NCBI GenBank assembly: GCA_024402565.1 | Contig: JAKSTM010000011.1 | Location: 1-61,610 of the forward strand | From: Treponema sp. | GTDB taxonomy: Bacteria; Spirochaetota; Spirochaetia; Treponematales; Treponemataceae | DNA: 61,610 nt | Direction: 5' to 3' | Shown here: piece by piece, positions 1-8,073 of the stretch | How the letters are laid out: each line of letters opens with the position of its first letter | How positions within the stretch are numbered: position 1 is the first letter of the stretch | Notes under the pieces: model-generated | Databases searched by the model: none | Told to the model about the DNA's origin: nothing | What the model saw: only the letters and a program-made list of their open reading frames with translations | Program-made: the position numbers and the translations under genes

Positions 1-204
1 GCTCGCGTTGCAGCTCCAATGATGGCAAAAGATCTTATGCCAAAACTCCACACAGATGTTATTGGTAAAGGACTTGAACTCAAAGACTGCTCTGTAAACA
101 ACGGTGAACTGGTAAATGTAAACGCTGAAATCCGCAACCACCCAATCGAAGTTGTAGGACGCAAGCTCCGTGCATATATGACCGCAATGAAGCCTGTACT
201 TTAA
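1..204 (+). CDS. 3' end of an unrecognised protein gene (5' truncated by window)
   Basis: The reading frame is open from the first base and stops with TAA at 202-204, giving 67 residues of C-terminus that end RAYMTAMKPVL. I do not recognise the family: there is no membrane segment, cysteine motif or nucleotide-binding motif in the visible part. The first in-frame ATG is at 19, but the frame continues upstream of it, so the gene very probably starts outside the window. A rho-independent terminator follows 28 bases after the stop. The striking feature is downstream: the last codons of this gene occur again, untranslated, at 415-432 and, split in two, at 450-473 and 565-582, with only synonymous differences (see findings). 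Confidence 0.7.
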   Translation, partial: ARVAAPMMAKDLMPKLHTDVIGKGLELKDCSVNNGELVNVNAEIRNHPIEVVGRKLRAYMTAMKPVL

Positions 205-232
205 TTTGAACTAGTTTAAGTTTAAAATTCCG

Positions 233-263
233 TAGCCTTCCAGAAATGGAAGGCTATTTTTTT
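233..263 (+). terminator. Rho-independent terminator of the first gene
   Basis: Nine-base arms TAGCCTTCC (233-241) and GGAAGGCTA (248-256) close a six-base loop and are followed by seven T. About 30 bases covering arms, loop and the bases after the T run reappear identically at 633-664. Confidence 0.9.
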
Positions 264-414
264 GCGGTCATATATGCCACAGGTTTTTGCGTTTTGCAAA
301 GCAAAGGGCGAATCTTATGAGCCCAGCAAAAACTTGTAATCAGTTTGCGAAAGCAAACTGAAAGCGTGGCTGAACACCCCATGACGTGTAAGTGCCGGTG
401 CGGCCACGCTAGCT

Positions 415-582
415 ATGAAGCCTGTACTCTAATATAGAGATTTTCATGTAAGCTCCGAGCTTACATGACAGCAATACGCATTCGTCAAGGCACGTTCGCC
501 TTTGGCTCACTTAAAGCCTTGACTAACGCGTTTGCCAGGTTTGCTTTTCAAGCATAAACCTGTCATGAAGCCTGTACTCTAA
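415..582 (+). repeat. Displaced, partly split copies of the first gene's C-terminal codons
   Basis: Bases 415-432 and 565-582 both read ATG AAG CCT GTA CTC TAA (MKPVL stop), matching 187-204 except CTT to CTC. Bases 450-473 encode KLRAYMTA like 163-186, with four changes, all third-position synonymous (CGT/CGA, GCA/GCT, TAT/TAC, ACC/ACA). The 450-473 and 565-582 pieces would be contiguous but for a 91-base insert. The copies have no start codon and cannot be expressed on their own. Confidence 0.8.
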
Positions 583-588
583 TATAGA

Positions 589-623
589 CAAATGGTCCCT
601 AAGCTTGTCGAAGGGCCCATTTG
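589..623. repeat. CAAATGG...CCATTTG palindromic repeat, copy 1 (short form)
   Basis: A 35-base imperfect palindrome with CAAATGG / CCATTTG ends and the core CTTGTCGAAGGGCCC. Its reverse complement shares CCCTTCGACAAGCTnAGGGA with the longer copies at 15437-15502 and 16270-16335. It behaves like a REP-type interspersed palindrome; cores of this kind are seen in many bacterial genomes. Confidence 0.7.
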
Positions 624-630
624 AGAACAA

Positions 631-662
631 AAAGCCTTCCAGAAATGGAAGGCTATTTTTTT
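631..662. terminator. Second copy of the terminator, bidirectional
   Basis: AGCCTTCC (633-640) pairs with GGAAGGCT (647-654), followed on the plus strand by a T run and on the minus strand by TTTTT. It serves the minus-strand EamA gene, whose TAG stop (653-655) lies inside the stem-loop, and repeats the terminator at 233-263 exactly across arms and loop. Confidence 0.8.
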
Positions 663-1575
663 GCGCTGTTTACGATGAATATTCCGGTAGAGGTAAGAAG
701 AAGTGCTGCCAAACTGACAAGGCCAAGAACAGAACCTTCCTTAAGGAAAATGGCAGAAAGGATTACGCCGAAAACAGGATTCATAAAACCAAAAACGGCA
801 ACTTTTGAAATAGGATTATATTTTAAAAGGATTCCCCAAAGAGAGTAGGCCACAGCAGAAACAAATGCAAGATAAAGAAGAAGCCAGATTCCATGTCCTG
901 TTACCACAGGAAGAGTTCCCCCACCCAATAAACCGATTATTGTCATAATGACGCCACCAATAATAAACTGGTACCCGCTCATAGTGACTGGATCTTCTAC
1001 AACTGAATATCGTTTCAAAAGAACTGATGAAATGGCGTAACAGAAAGTAGATGCAAAAACCAGAAGGTCTCCAAGCCACAAAAGCCCTTCTCCACCAAGG
1101 CTGTTTCCCGAAAGATTTATAAGTACTACTCCCGAAAATCCGATTGCAGTCCCAATCAATTTACGTTTGGTAAGTTCTTCCTGATGAAAAATCAAACTTG
1201 CGATAAAAATTGCAACAAAAACATTTGTTCCTTCAACAATAGAACCGCGAACTCCGGTAGTAAAGGCAAGCCCGATATAAAAGAAAATATACTGACCAAT
1301 TGTCTGAAATGAAGAAAGCTTCAATACTTTTCCCCAGGCTTCCTTCTTTGGAAAAAGAAAATGATGCCTTGTTATACTTCCAATTACTACGGCAAGAATA
1401 CCTGCAAGAAAAAACCTGATTCCCGCAAAAAGAATCTGAGAAAAAACTTGTGAACTTTCTATTTGAAACAACAAATAACCAATTTTAATTGAAGGAAATG
1501 CACTTCCCCAAAAAGACAACAGATAAGTGCACCTGCCCAGACTACAAAGGTGTTAGTAAAAAATTTTTCCGACAT
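653..1575 (-). pseudogene. EamA/DMT-family transporter, frameshifted near its N-terminus
   Basis: A drug/metabolite transporter of the EamA family: about ten hydrophobic segments in two five-helix repeats, and the helix-1 signature FWGSAFPSIKIGY. The ATG at 1573-1575 is preceded by GGTGAA at SD distance, lies 17 bases after the stop of the upstream operon gene and begins MSEKFFTNTFVVWAGALI, a normal EamA N-terminus. It is out of frame with the rest; one missing base (or two extra) near 1517-1525 restores the fusion. The remaining open frame, 653-1519, can start only at TTG 1519 (or an adjacent CTG), which would cut off most of helix 1. Either a real inactivating frameshift or a sequence error. 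Substrate unknown; the family exports amino acids, nucleosides or metabolites. Last gene of the 4411-653 operon. Confidence 0.6.
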
Positions 1576-1592
1576 ATGTCTTCACCAGAACA

Positions 1593-2114
1593 CTAGTCTA
1601 CATCAGAAATTTCATTAAACAAGGCTTCATAAAGAGTTGCCTTATCACGATTTACAGTTCTAATAGTATGAGCCATACGGTTTGCAAGAACTGTCAGAAC
1701 TCTGTAACCAAGAACAGGCTCTTTCTTGCACATTTCATGAAACTTTTTACTTGAAAGAACAAGGATTCGACAATCAGTCAAAGCGGAAACCGTAGCGTTA
1801 CGGGTATCATCACTGATAAGGGCTGTTTCACCAAAGAAAATGTCCATGCTTGAATTCAGCGTTGCAAGAGCAATAACATCACCTGCCGGTGTAAGACGAG
1901 AAATATGAACGGAGCCATCTGTCAGAATATAAAACTCATCCCCGATATCTCCTTCTTTAATTATTATTTCTCCTTTCTTATAATGACGAACCAGAGTATT
2001 GTCATAAACCATCTTCAAAATAGCTTTATCATGTTCGTCATTAATATCAAAATCAGCAAAAAGTGCAATTTTCACAAGCTTCGGAAGAACTTCATCAAAA
2101 TTTCTGTTTCCCAT
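1593..2114 (-). CDS. Stand-alone cyclic-nucleotide-binding domain protein
   Basis: A 173-residue protein made of one cNMP-binding (CAP-type) domain, residues about 25-145, with helical ends. The phosphate-binding cassette is recognisable: FFGETALISDDTRNATV has the conserved FGE and the Arg-x-Ala-Thr pair, so cAMP or cGMP binding is plausible. There is no helix-turn-helix after the domain, so it is not a CRP/FNR regulator; the last 30 residues are a short helix. It starts one base after the stop of a channel-like gene (2116) and shares its operon, which suggests a soluble sensor subunit acting on those membrane proteins. ATG at 2112-2114; spacing to the upstream gene implies translational coupling. 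The partner assignment is inference. Confidence 0.85.
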   Translation of the reverse strand: MGNRNFDEVLPKLVKIALFADFDINDEHDKAILKMVYDNTLVRHYKKGEIIIKEGDIGDEFYILTDGSVHISRLTPAGDVIALATLNSSMDIFFGETALISDDTRNATVSALTDCRILVLSSKKFHEMCKKEPVLGYRVLTVLANRMAHTIRTVNRDKATLYEALFNEISDVD

Positions 2115-2115
2115 C

Positions 2116-3285
2116 TTATTTACCTCTTACAAAAATAGCCTTTGCATTTTTAGGGATAATAAAATCACCTTTAGGTGCAAGAACAGGTTCATTACTTTTC
2201 AAAAGTTTTACTTTCTGAAGATTACTGATTACTGTATTAATATCCGGATTTTTCTGAGCTTCACGGAGTGCTTCTTTACGGCGCTGGTGAAAGTTTCCGC
2301 TGTTCAAAAGAAGTCCTACAAGAACGCCTTTTTCTTTTTTATTAACAAATTCTGCCTTACGGAGATCTGCATAAGTTTTCCCAACCATATCTTTGGAAAT
2401 ATCAAAAATCAAAATACCGGAATCGGCATCATCACTGACAAGACTTTTTATTACATTTGAATAACCTGCCCCGCTTGATGCAGTTGCAAGAAGACTGTAT
2501 TCATAATCCTGTGTCAGAATTATTTCATCACAATGTGCCATTTGGAGGTGCTTTTCAAACTTTGCACTCTGAAGTTCAGCAACCACATAAATTCCACGAT
2601 TCATATTTTCCATAGTAAGGACAGCAAGAACCGTACGAGAGTCTATTTCAAGCTGGGAATATTTTTTTGACTGATCACTGATTACCATTGCACGGGCTGC
2701 AGTTTCAATGTAAGCACGTTTCAAAGTAGATTCATCTGTAAAGTCTCCTGCAACAAAATGAATTTCTTTGAAACGATCATCACTTCTAAGAGCTTCCATC
2801 TGTTCAGCCGCTTCATTTACCAGAACAATCATATCTGGTGTAATATCAGGATTTGAAACTATAACCGTTTCAAGAATTTTTTCAAAGCCCGGTCTCCATC
2901 CGCATAAAACAAAATGTTTTTCCATATTCTTCAATTTACTTAATCCTTTATTTTTCTTATCAGCCATATCAACAAAAACAGAAGCCACCTGACCTCTGAT
3001 ATAAGCAAAAACCATTGTACCGATTATAAGGAGTGTAATTGCGGCCGCACGTCCCGGATAAGACTCGCAGACAAACTCAAAATAACCGGCACAGACTGCA
3101 ACGCACATGAACCAGAATGTATCCATTTTTGTTGCAATTCCACTACCCGTTTGGGTTTCAAATGTATAAACAACAGCCAGAAGACAGTAAATCAAAATCA
3201 CTAGTGCTATATATCCAAGCACCATAGGATTTTTAAAAACAGCTTTCATATGCCGTGAAAAATCAGATCTATGTTTAGTCTTCAT
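2116..3285 (-). CDS. Two-helix ion-channel-like protein with RCK (TrkA-N) domain, paralogue B
   Basis: 389 residues: two membrane helices around residues 20-45 and 75-100 with a pore-loop-like segment between, then an RCK/TrkA-N Rossmann domain beginning HFVLCGWRPGFEKIL (about 120-240) and a C-terminal RCK/TrkA-C-like part. It is closely related along its length to the adjacent 3275-4411 protein. The pore segment that should read TVGYGD reads CAGYFEF, so the potassium selectivity filter is not conserved. Start chosen at ATG 3285, preceded by GGGGAAGAA; the longer frame uses TTG 3300. The ATG overlaps the upstream stop by 11 bases (ATGAAGACTAA), indicating coupling. Likely a ligand-gated membrane channel or sensor; ion and ligand are unknown. 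Confidence 0.8.
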   Translation of the reverse strand: MKTKHRSDFSRHMKAVFKNPMVLGYIALVILIYCLLAVVYTFETQTGSGIATKMDTFWFMCVAVCAGYFEFVCESYPGRAAAITLLIIGTMVFAYIRGQVASVFVDMADKKNKGLSKLKNMEKHFVLCGWRPGFEKILETVIVSNPDITPDMIVLVNEAAEQMEALRSDDRFKEIHFVAGDFTDESTLKRAYIETAARAMVISDQSKKYSQLEIDSRTVLAVLTMENMNRGIYVVAELQSAKFEKHLQMAHCDEIILTQDYEYSLLATASSGAGYSNVIKSLVSDDADSGILIFDISKDMVGKTYADLRKAEFVNKKEKGVLVGLLLNSGNFHQRRKEALREAQKNPDINTVISNLQKVKLLKSNEPVLAPKGDFIIPKNAKAIFVRGK

Positions 3286-4411
3286 TTCTTCCCCGCACAA
3301 CTACAGCCTTTGCATAATTTGGAATTACATAATCATCTGACGGTGTAAGAAGCGGTTGATTTATACTACCATTTCCTATTCGGTCACTTCCTGCATTCAA
3401 AAGAAGGCCTACAAGAACATCACCATCATCCATGTCGCTGTCGTAATAAGCAACCAGTTCTCCATAAGTTTTTCCGATCAGATTTTTTGGAATATCTTCT
3501 ATTATGATTCCAGTGTCAGCATCGTCACTAATCAAAGCCTTAATAACGTTACTGTATCCAAGTCCACTTGATGCTGTTGCAAGAAGACTATGTTCATAAT
3601 CTTGTGTAAGTATAAGTTCATCAACATTTGCCATACGAAGGTGTTCTTCAAACTTATCGCTTAAAAGTTCTGCAGAAACATAAACCTTTGCATTTAGATT
3701 TTTCATAGTAAGGACTGAAAGAACAGTTCTGGAATCTACTTCCATATCAGAAATATCAGAACCTGTAGAATAATCAGCCATAACAAGAGCGCGGCTTGCG
3801 GTCTGAATAAATGCACGCTTAAGAACATCTGCATCTGAAAAATCACCTGCTACATATTTTATGTCAGTAAAACGGGAATCAGAACGAAGAATTTCCATTT
3901 GATCTGCAGGTGCATTATTTACAACCACAATTTCATCCGGACTAATATCTGGATTTTGAATCATTACGGCTTCAAGAATTTTTTCAAAGCCGGGTCTCCA
4001 ACCACAAAGTAAAAAATGTCCTTTCATACGCTTAAGTTTTTTTAACCCCTTATTATTTTTTGACTGAACGGCCAAAATGGCTGACGTAATTTTTCCGAGA
4101 ACGATAGTCCAGAAAGCCATTCCTACAAGAAGCAAAACGAGAGAAGCAAGACGACCTGGGACAGTTTTCATGTAATAGTCGTAATATGCCGCAACAACGG
4201 CAACAATTGAATGCCAGATGGCATCCTTCCAGTTTGTTACCTCTCCTTCAGGATGATATGGTTCCGTATTTCCGACCACAATAGTGGCAGCAACCAAGAG
4301 AAGAACAATAAGAATAAATAAATATGTAAAAGGATTTTTGAGAGAATATTTTACATTTTTTCTGACCTTCCGCCAGAAAGCAGAACTCTTTGCCTTTGAC
4401 TTTTTAGACAT
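3275..4411 (-). CDS. Two-helix ion-channel-like protein with RCK (TrkA-N) domain, paralogue A
   Basis: 378 residues. A basic N-terminus is followed by helix 1 (about 28-47), a pore-loop-like segment, helix 2 (about 85-108), then an RCK domain starting GHFLLCGWRPGFEKIL and a second RCK lobe ending VIPNYAKAVVVRGRNED. The GWRPG turn replaces the usual GxGxxG; a Gly-Trp start of this kind is known from CASTOR/POLLUX-like RCK proteins. Where potassium channels have TVGYGD this protein has AAYYDYY, while the following PGR (usually PxGR) is kept, so the pore fold is present but the filter is not. First gene of a four-gene minus-strand operon; a terminator lies just upstream at 4438-4477. Confidence 0.8.
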   Translation of the reverse strand: MSKKSKAKSSAFWRKVRKNVKYSLKNPFTYLFILIVLLLVAATIVVGNTEPYHPEGEVTNWKDAIWHSIVAVVAAYYDYYMKTVPGRLASLVLLLVGMAFWTIVLGKITSAILAVQSKNNKGLKKLKRMKGHFLLCGWRPGFEKILEAVMIQNPDISPDEIVVVNNAPADQMEILRSDSRFTDIKYVAGDFSDADVLKRAFIQTASRALVMADYSTGSDISDMEVDSRTVLSVLTMKNLNAKVYVSAELLSDKFEEHLRMANVDELILTQDYEHSLLATASSGLGYSNVIKALISDDADTGIIIEDIPKNLIGKTYGELVAYYDSDMDDGDVLVGLLLNAGSDRIGNGSINQPLLTPSDDYVIPNYAKAVVVRGRNED

Positions 4412-4437
4412 AGTTATATTTTAACAGAAAATCGACT

Positions 4438-4477
4438 TAAAAAAAAAGTGGGGCCAGACTTAGCCCCACTCTTTTTT
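4438..4477 (-). terminator. Terminator of the OFA transporter gene
   Basis: GTGGGGC (4448-4454) pairs with GCCCCAC (4463-4469). Read on the minus strand the stem is followed by nine T. The plus strand also has a T run, so it can work both ways. It isolates the channel operon from the upstream transporter. Confidence 0.85.
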
Positions 4478-4522
4478 ACAAAAATTTTATTTCTTTTAAA
4501 AGAATATTAACAGAAAAATATT

Positions 4523-5869
4523 CTATTTATTTTCAGCTGCTTTTCCAGACTTACGAACCAGGAACAGAGAAAGTAGAAGTGCTACAACGTAAAGAACCAG
4601 AGTAGCAACCATGATTCTCTGCATACCTACAGGGTTGATTGACATCATTTTTCCGTGGTATTCAACTTTCTGTACATCTCCACCAAAGTGTTTGATGATG
4701 AAAGCTGCAAGCTGTGGACCTGCAATACCTGCGAATCCCCATGCAGAAAGTGTAATTCCGTGGATAGCAGAAATTGAACCCATTCCGTAGTGGTCAGAAA
4801 GAAGTGTTGGAACGTTAGAGAATCCTCCGCCGTATCCTGCGTTTACAACCATAATCAGACAAACAACGATGATTGCAAGGAATGTGTTGCTTTCTGCTTT
4901 GATAATTCCGTTTGTACAAAGAACGATAGCTGTGAATACAATAGAAAGAATGAAAATCATCTTGTAGATTGTATTACGGTCTTTCATAGTATCAGCCCAT
5001 GCTGAGAATCCAAGACGACCACCAGCATTGAATACAGCAGAAACTGCACCGAGAGTTCCGGCGATTCCTACGAATCCTGCTGTGATGAAAAGCTGTTTTT
5101 CATAAGAAATAATTGCAAGTCCACAAGTAATGTTCAGGAAGAACATAAGCCAGATACCGATGTAGTTTCCCATTGGCTTTGTTTTAAGAACTTCCATGAT
5201 TGTTGGTTTCTTTTCGTTTCCAGAAGGTTCGTGCCAGTCAGCAGGCTTTGCAAGAAGGAGGTGTCCAACGAACATCATTACAAAGTAAACAGCACCAAGG
5301 ATATAGAACATCTTGTCGATATCCATGTGTTTCTGCATTTCTTCCATGATAGGAGCACCAATAGCTTTTGCAGCACCGAATCCTGCAACAGCAAGACCTG
5401 TAGCAAGACCTTTACGGTCCTGGAACCACAACATAAGGGTCTTAACAGGAGAAAGATAACCTGTACCAAGTCCAACACCCATAACGAAACCGTAAGAAAC
5501 GAAAATTCCGATAAGAGCCAGAATGCTAGGAGAACCTGCTCCACCGTTATAAGCATTAGTACCAAGTTTAACAAAAAGACCTGTACCAATCATACCTGCA
5601 GCAAAACAGATTGTTGCAATAAGAGAAGACTTGTGAATATCCTTTTCTACTACGTTTCCAAGGAATGCAGCTGACAGACCAAGGAAGAGAATAGCAAGGC
5701 TGAATGCCCAGTTTACTGTTGAAACTTCGAAACCAATCTGACTTGCGATTCCTGTACTAACATAAGACCAGCAGTAAACAGTACCGATACTGCAGTGAAG
5801 CAGAAGACCTGGAATAGCGGCTCTTACCCATTTGTTTGCGCGCCATCCGCCTTTTGTTGTGTTTGACAT
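4523..5869 (-). CDS. MFS transporter, oxalate/formate antiporter (OFA)-like
   Basis: 448 residues with twelve hydrophobic segments and the look of the OFA subfamily of the major facilitator superfamily: YCWSYVSTGIASQIGF at the start of helix 1-2, a glycine-rich GVGLGTGYLSPVKTLMLWF in helix 4, DRKGLATGLAVAGFGAAKAIGAP, and a C-terminal half with NAGYGGGFSNVPTLLSDHYG. OFA members exchange small carboxylates such as oxalate and formate; substrate cannot be read from the sequence, though a formate link would fit fhs at 58517. Single gene with its own terminator (4438-4477) and an AT-rich upstream region. The C-terminus ends with basic residues in the cytoplasm, as usual. Confidence 0.85.
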   Translation of the reverse strand: MSNTTKGGWRANKWVRAAIPGLLLHCSIGTVYCWSYVSTGIASQIGFEVSTVNWAFSLAILFLGLSAAFLGNVVEKDIHKSSLIATICFAAGMIGTGLFVKLGTNAYNGGAGSPSILALIGIFVSYGFVMGVGLGTGYLSPVKTLMLWFQDRKGLATGLAVAGFGAAKAIGAPIMEEMQKHMDIDKMFYILGAVYFVMMFVGHLLLAKPADWHEPSGNEKKPTIMEVLKTKPMGNYIGIWLMFFLNITCGLAIISYEKQLFITAGFVGIAGTLGAVSAVFNAGGRLGFSAWADTMKDRNTIYKMIFILSIVFTAIVLCTNGIIKAESNTFLAIIVVCLIMVVNAGYGGGFSNVPTLLSDHYGMGSISAIHGITLSAWGFAGIAGPQLAAFIIKHFGGDVQKVEYHGKMMSINPVGMQRIMVATLVLYVVALLLSLFLVRKSGKAAENK

Positions 5870-6056
5870 TTGTTAAAACCACCTTATTTAAGTTTTTTTA
5901 CTTATTTTACTTATTTTAGTATTGTATCTGATTTTACAAATGTGGTAAATGAATAAAATACCTTAAAGTATTCCTTGATTTTTCTTGTTATTCCCGAAAA
6001 TTCAGAATAAAATATCCTCATTAGTAAACGTTTATTCACTTTTTTGAGGATTCACA

Positions 6057-7952
6057 ATGACTTTATACTTAAACTTTATTCTTTTCTTTATTCCGGCAAC
6101 TTTTGCTACAACTTTCCTGATCCGCTGGTACGCCCTGGCATTTTTATACCGCGACTTAGGCAGATATTGGAAAGGTTTCGGAAGCACACTTGCAATTCTT
6201 TTAATACTCTTGATTACTGTTCTAATCTTGTTATATTTCTTCTTTCTTCCCTTTGACAAAGCCGTAAAAAAAGTAAAATCAGGCGGTGAAAAACTTTCTA
6301 TAAAAGAAAAAGAAGAATGTCTTGGAACTTATCATAAAGTAGGTATTGCAATCTGGGTAACAGACATAGTGGGATTCTTTATCGGACAGCTTGCAGTTAT
6401 GATTATCGGAATTAAAGCCGGTCGTGCAGAAAATTATTTGCCACGACTTGTTATGGTAATGGCACAATGCCTTTGTTGCGCCGTTTTTACAGCTGTCATA
6501 GAAATGCAAGTTGTAAATGAAATCTTTGCAAAAGGAAGAAAATTTCTTGATATTCATTCTGTAAAAGATTTCGAAAACAAAAAATCATTAAAATTCTCAA
6601 CTTCTTCTATTATTCTTGTTCTGACTTGTTTCTTTTTCATCATCGTTAATATGATGACAGTTCCTTTTAATCTTATCGCTCGCCCTTCTATGGGAAACGA
6701 AGAAGCAATCAGAATATATCTAAAAGAAAGTATTTTTTCTGGCATAATCGTTTTCGTCATGGCAGGAGCAGTTTGTACTTATATCTTCGGAGGATTTTCA
6801 AAACGAATTGCCATGAACCTGAACCGCGTTTCAGATATAGCCCGTGAAGGAAACCTTACATCCCGATTAAGTCTCACAATGCTGGATGACTATGGGGCTC
6901 TTTCTGGTTCGATAAATGAATTGATTGAAAAACTTTCACAAATGATTGGAACTCTTAAAAATGATACTTCCGTCGTTGGCAGTCAGTCTGAAACTTTAGC
7001 CCAGGTTGCCGAATCAGCCACTGTGGCACTGGAACAGATGCGTCAGTCTTTCAAAAAAATTGAAGAAGGCAGTCTCACACAAAACAATCTTGTTTCCGAA
7101 GCAGAAAAAGATGTTATTGCATTAACAGAAGATGTTGAACGGGTAAAAGAACAAGTTACAGCGCAGACCGCTTCTGTTGAAATGGCTAGTGCTGCAATAA
7201 ATCAGATGAGTGCAAATATTTCAAGTGTTGCCGAAATGACACGAAAAGCAGATCAGGTTTCCTCTGCCCTTTCACAGTCAAGTTCAGAAGGACGCGAATC
7301 CATTAAGGGAGCAGTCGCTGCAATCAGTGAACTTCAAAAAGTTTCTTCAGAAGTTGAAGAGATCGTAAAAGTTATTCAGGCAATTGCGAGTCAGACAAAC
7401 CTCCTTTCTATGAACGCCGCAATTGAAGCCGCTCACGCCGGAGAATTTGGTGCCGGATTTGCAGTCGTTGCCGATGAAGTCCGTTCCCTTGCACAGTCTT
7501 CGTCAAACAGTGCAAAAGATATCCGTGACAAAATCAAGGATATGGTTGATAAAATTAATGCTGGTGTAAACTCTATTACGGTTGCTGGAAAAAGCTTCAA
7601 AGACATTGAAGAAAATGTTAATGCAACAAGTCAATTAGTTCGTACTATCGCTGCTTCAATGGAAGAACAGCGACAAAGCACTGAAGACACACTCCGAACA
7701 ACTACAGAAATGGTCCATGCTATTCAGTCAGTTAAATCGCTTACAGAACATGAAAGCCAGAGAGCAGAAAGCGTTCGTTCAGCAATGGAGGATGTTGTTT
7801 ATTCTTCTAAAAATGCATTAAGCCTTGTTAGTGAAGGCGTACAAGCATCTGAACAACTTAATTCTGCAATTATTCAGGTTAATGAAAGCGTTCATAGTAA
7901 CCAGACAGCCGTTTCAAGCATGAAACAAACTGTTGAAAACTACAAAGTATAA
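6057..7952 (+). CDS. Methyl-accepting chemotaxis protein with six-helix membrane sensor
   Basis: 631 residues. Instead of a periplasmic ligand domain the N-terminal 245 residues hold about six membrane helices (near 4-22, 42-66, 95-118, 128-152, 178-205, 222-245), then a HAMP-like linker (about 245-300) and a long coiled-coil signalling domain with the hairpin tip [20 protein letters not shown] (about 440-465). The tip is the CheA/CheW contact point of the receptor family, so it feeds the flagellar chemotaxis pathway. The multi-helix sensor would detect something in or across the membrane; the stimulus is unknown. No C-terminal CheR-docking pentapeptide is visible. It converges on another receptor gene (8074-10158), the two sharing a bidirectional terminator. 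Confidence 0.9.
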   Translation: MTLYLNFILFFIPATFATTFLIRWYALAFLYRDLGRYWKGFGSTLAILLILLITVLILLYFFFLPFDKAVKKVKSGGEKLSIKEKEECLGTYHKVGIAIWVTDIVGFFIGQLAVMIIGIKAGRAENYLPRLVMVMAQCLCCAVFTAVIEMQVVNEIFAKGRKFLDIHSVKDFENKKSLKFSTSSIILVLTCFFFIIVNMMTVPFNLIARPSMGNEEAIRIYLKESIFSGIIVFVMAGAVCTYIFGGFSKRIAMNLNRVSDIAREGNLTSRLSLTMLDDYGALSGSINELIEKLSQMIGTLKNDTSVVGSQSETLAQVAESATVALEQMRQSFKKIEEGSLTQNNLVSEAEKDVIALTEDVERVKEQVTAQTASVEMASAAINQMSANISSVAEMTRKADQVSSALSQSSSEGRESIKGAVAAISELQKVSSEVEEIVKVIQAIASQTNLLSMNAAIEAAHAGEFGAGFAVVADEVRSLAQSSSNSAKDIRDKIKDMVDKINAGVNSITVAGKSFKDIEENVNATSQLVRTIAASMEEQRQSTEDTLRTTTEMVHAIQSVKSLTEHESQRAESVRSAMEDVVYSSKNALSLVSEGVQASEQLNSAIIQVNESVHSNQTAVSSMKQTVENYKV

Positions 7953-8008
7953 AAACAAAGTTTATAAAAAAAGCATACTAACATATAAAATATAATTGTT
8001 TAAAAAAA

Positions 8009-8055
8009 ATCCCGTCCGGTTATTTTGAATCCAAAGTTACCGGACGGGATTTTTA
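8009..8055. terminator. Bidirectional terminator between convergent receptor genes
   Basis: ATCCCGTCCGGT (8009-8020) pairs with ACCGGACGGGAT (8039-8050); T runs on both outer sides, so both genes at 7952 and 8074 can end here. Confidence 0.9.
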
Positions 8056-8073
8056 TTGTTTTATCCAAGTTAT

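Larger units (their letters stand above)
205..652. repeat. Repeat-rich intergenic strip with displaced copies of the upstream gene's 3' end
   Basis: No gene is supported here. In order it holds: a terminator (233-263); an inverted 15-base copy (263-277) of gene bases 172-186; an imperfect palindrome around 278-340; a 20-base palindrome CAGTTTGCGAAAGCAAACTG near 341-360; a hairpin with GCGTGGC/GCCACGC arms (about 364-409); a copy of the last five codons plus stop (415-432); a copy of the preceding eight codons (450-473); an insert of about 91 bases with two palindromes (474-564); a second copy of the last five codons (565-582); a CAAATGG-type palindrome (589-623); and a second copy of the terminator (631-662). 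Short ORFs at 605-848 run through these repeats into the antisense of the next gene and are not credible. Confidence 0.8.

Noticed and set aside
415..582. Treating the displaced tail copies as small genes
   Set aside because: MKPVL-stop copies are five codons without an SD; they are scars, not genes.
605..848. Two small plus-strand frames at the end of the repeat strip
   Set aside because: They run through repeats into the antisense of the EamA gene and have no homology or SD.
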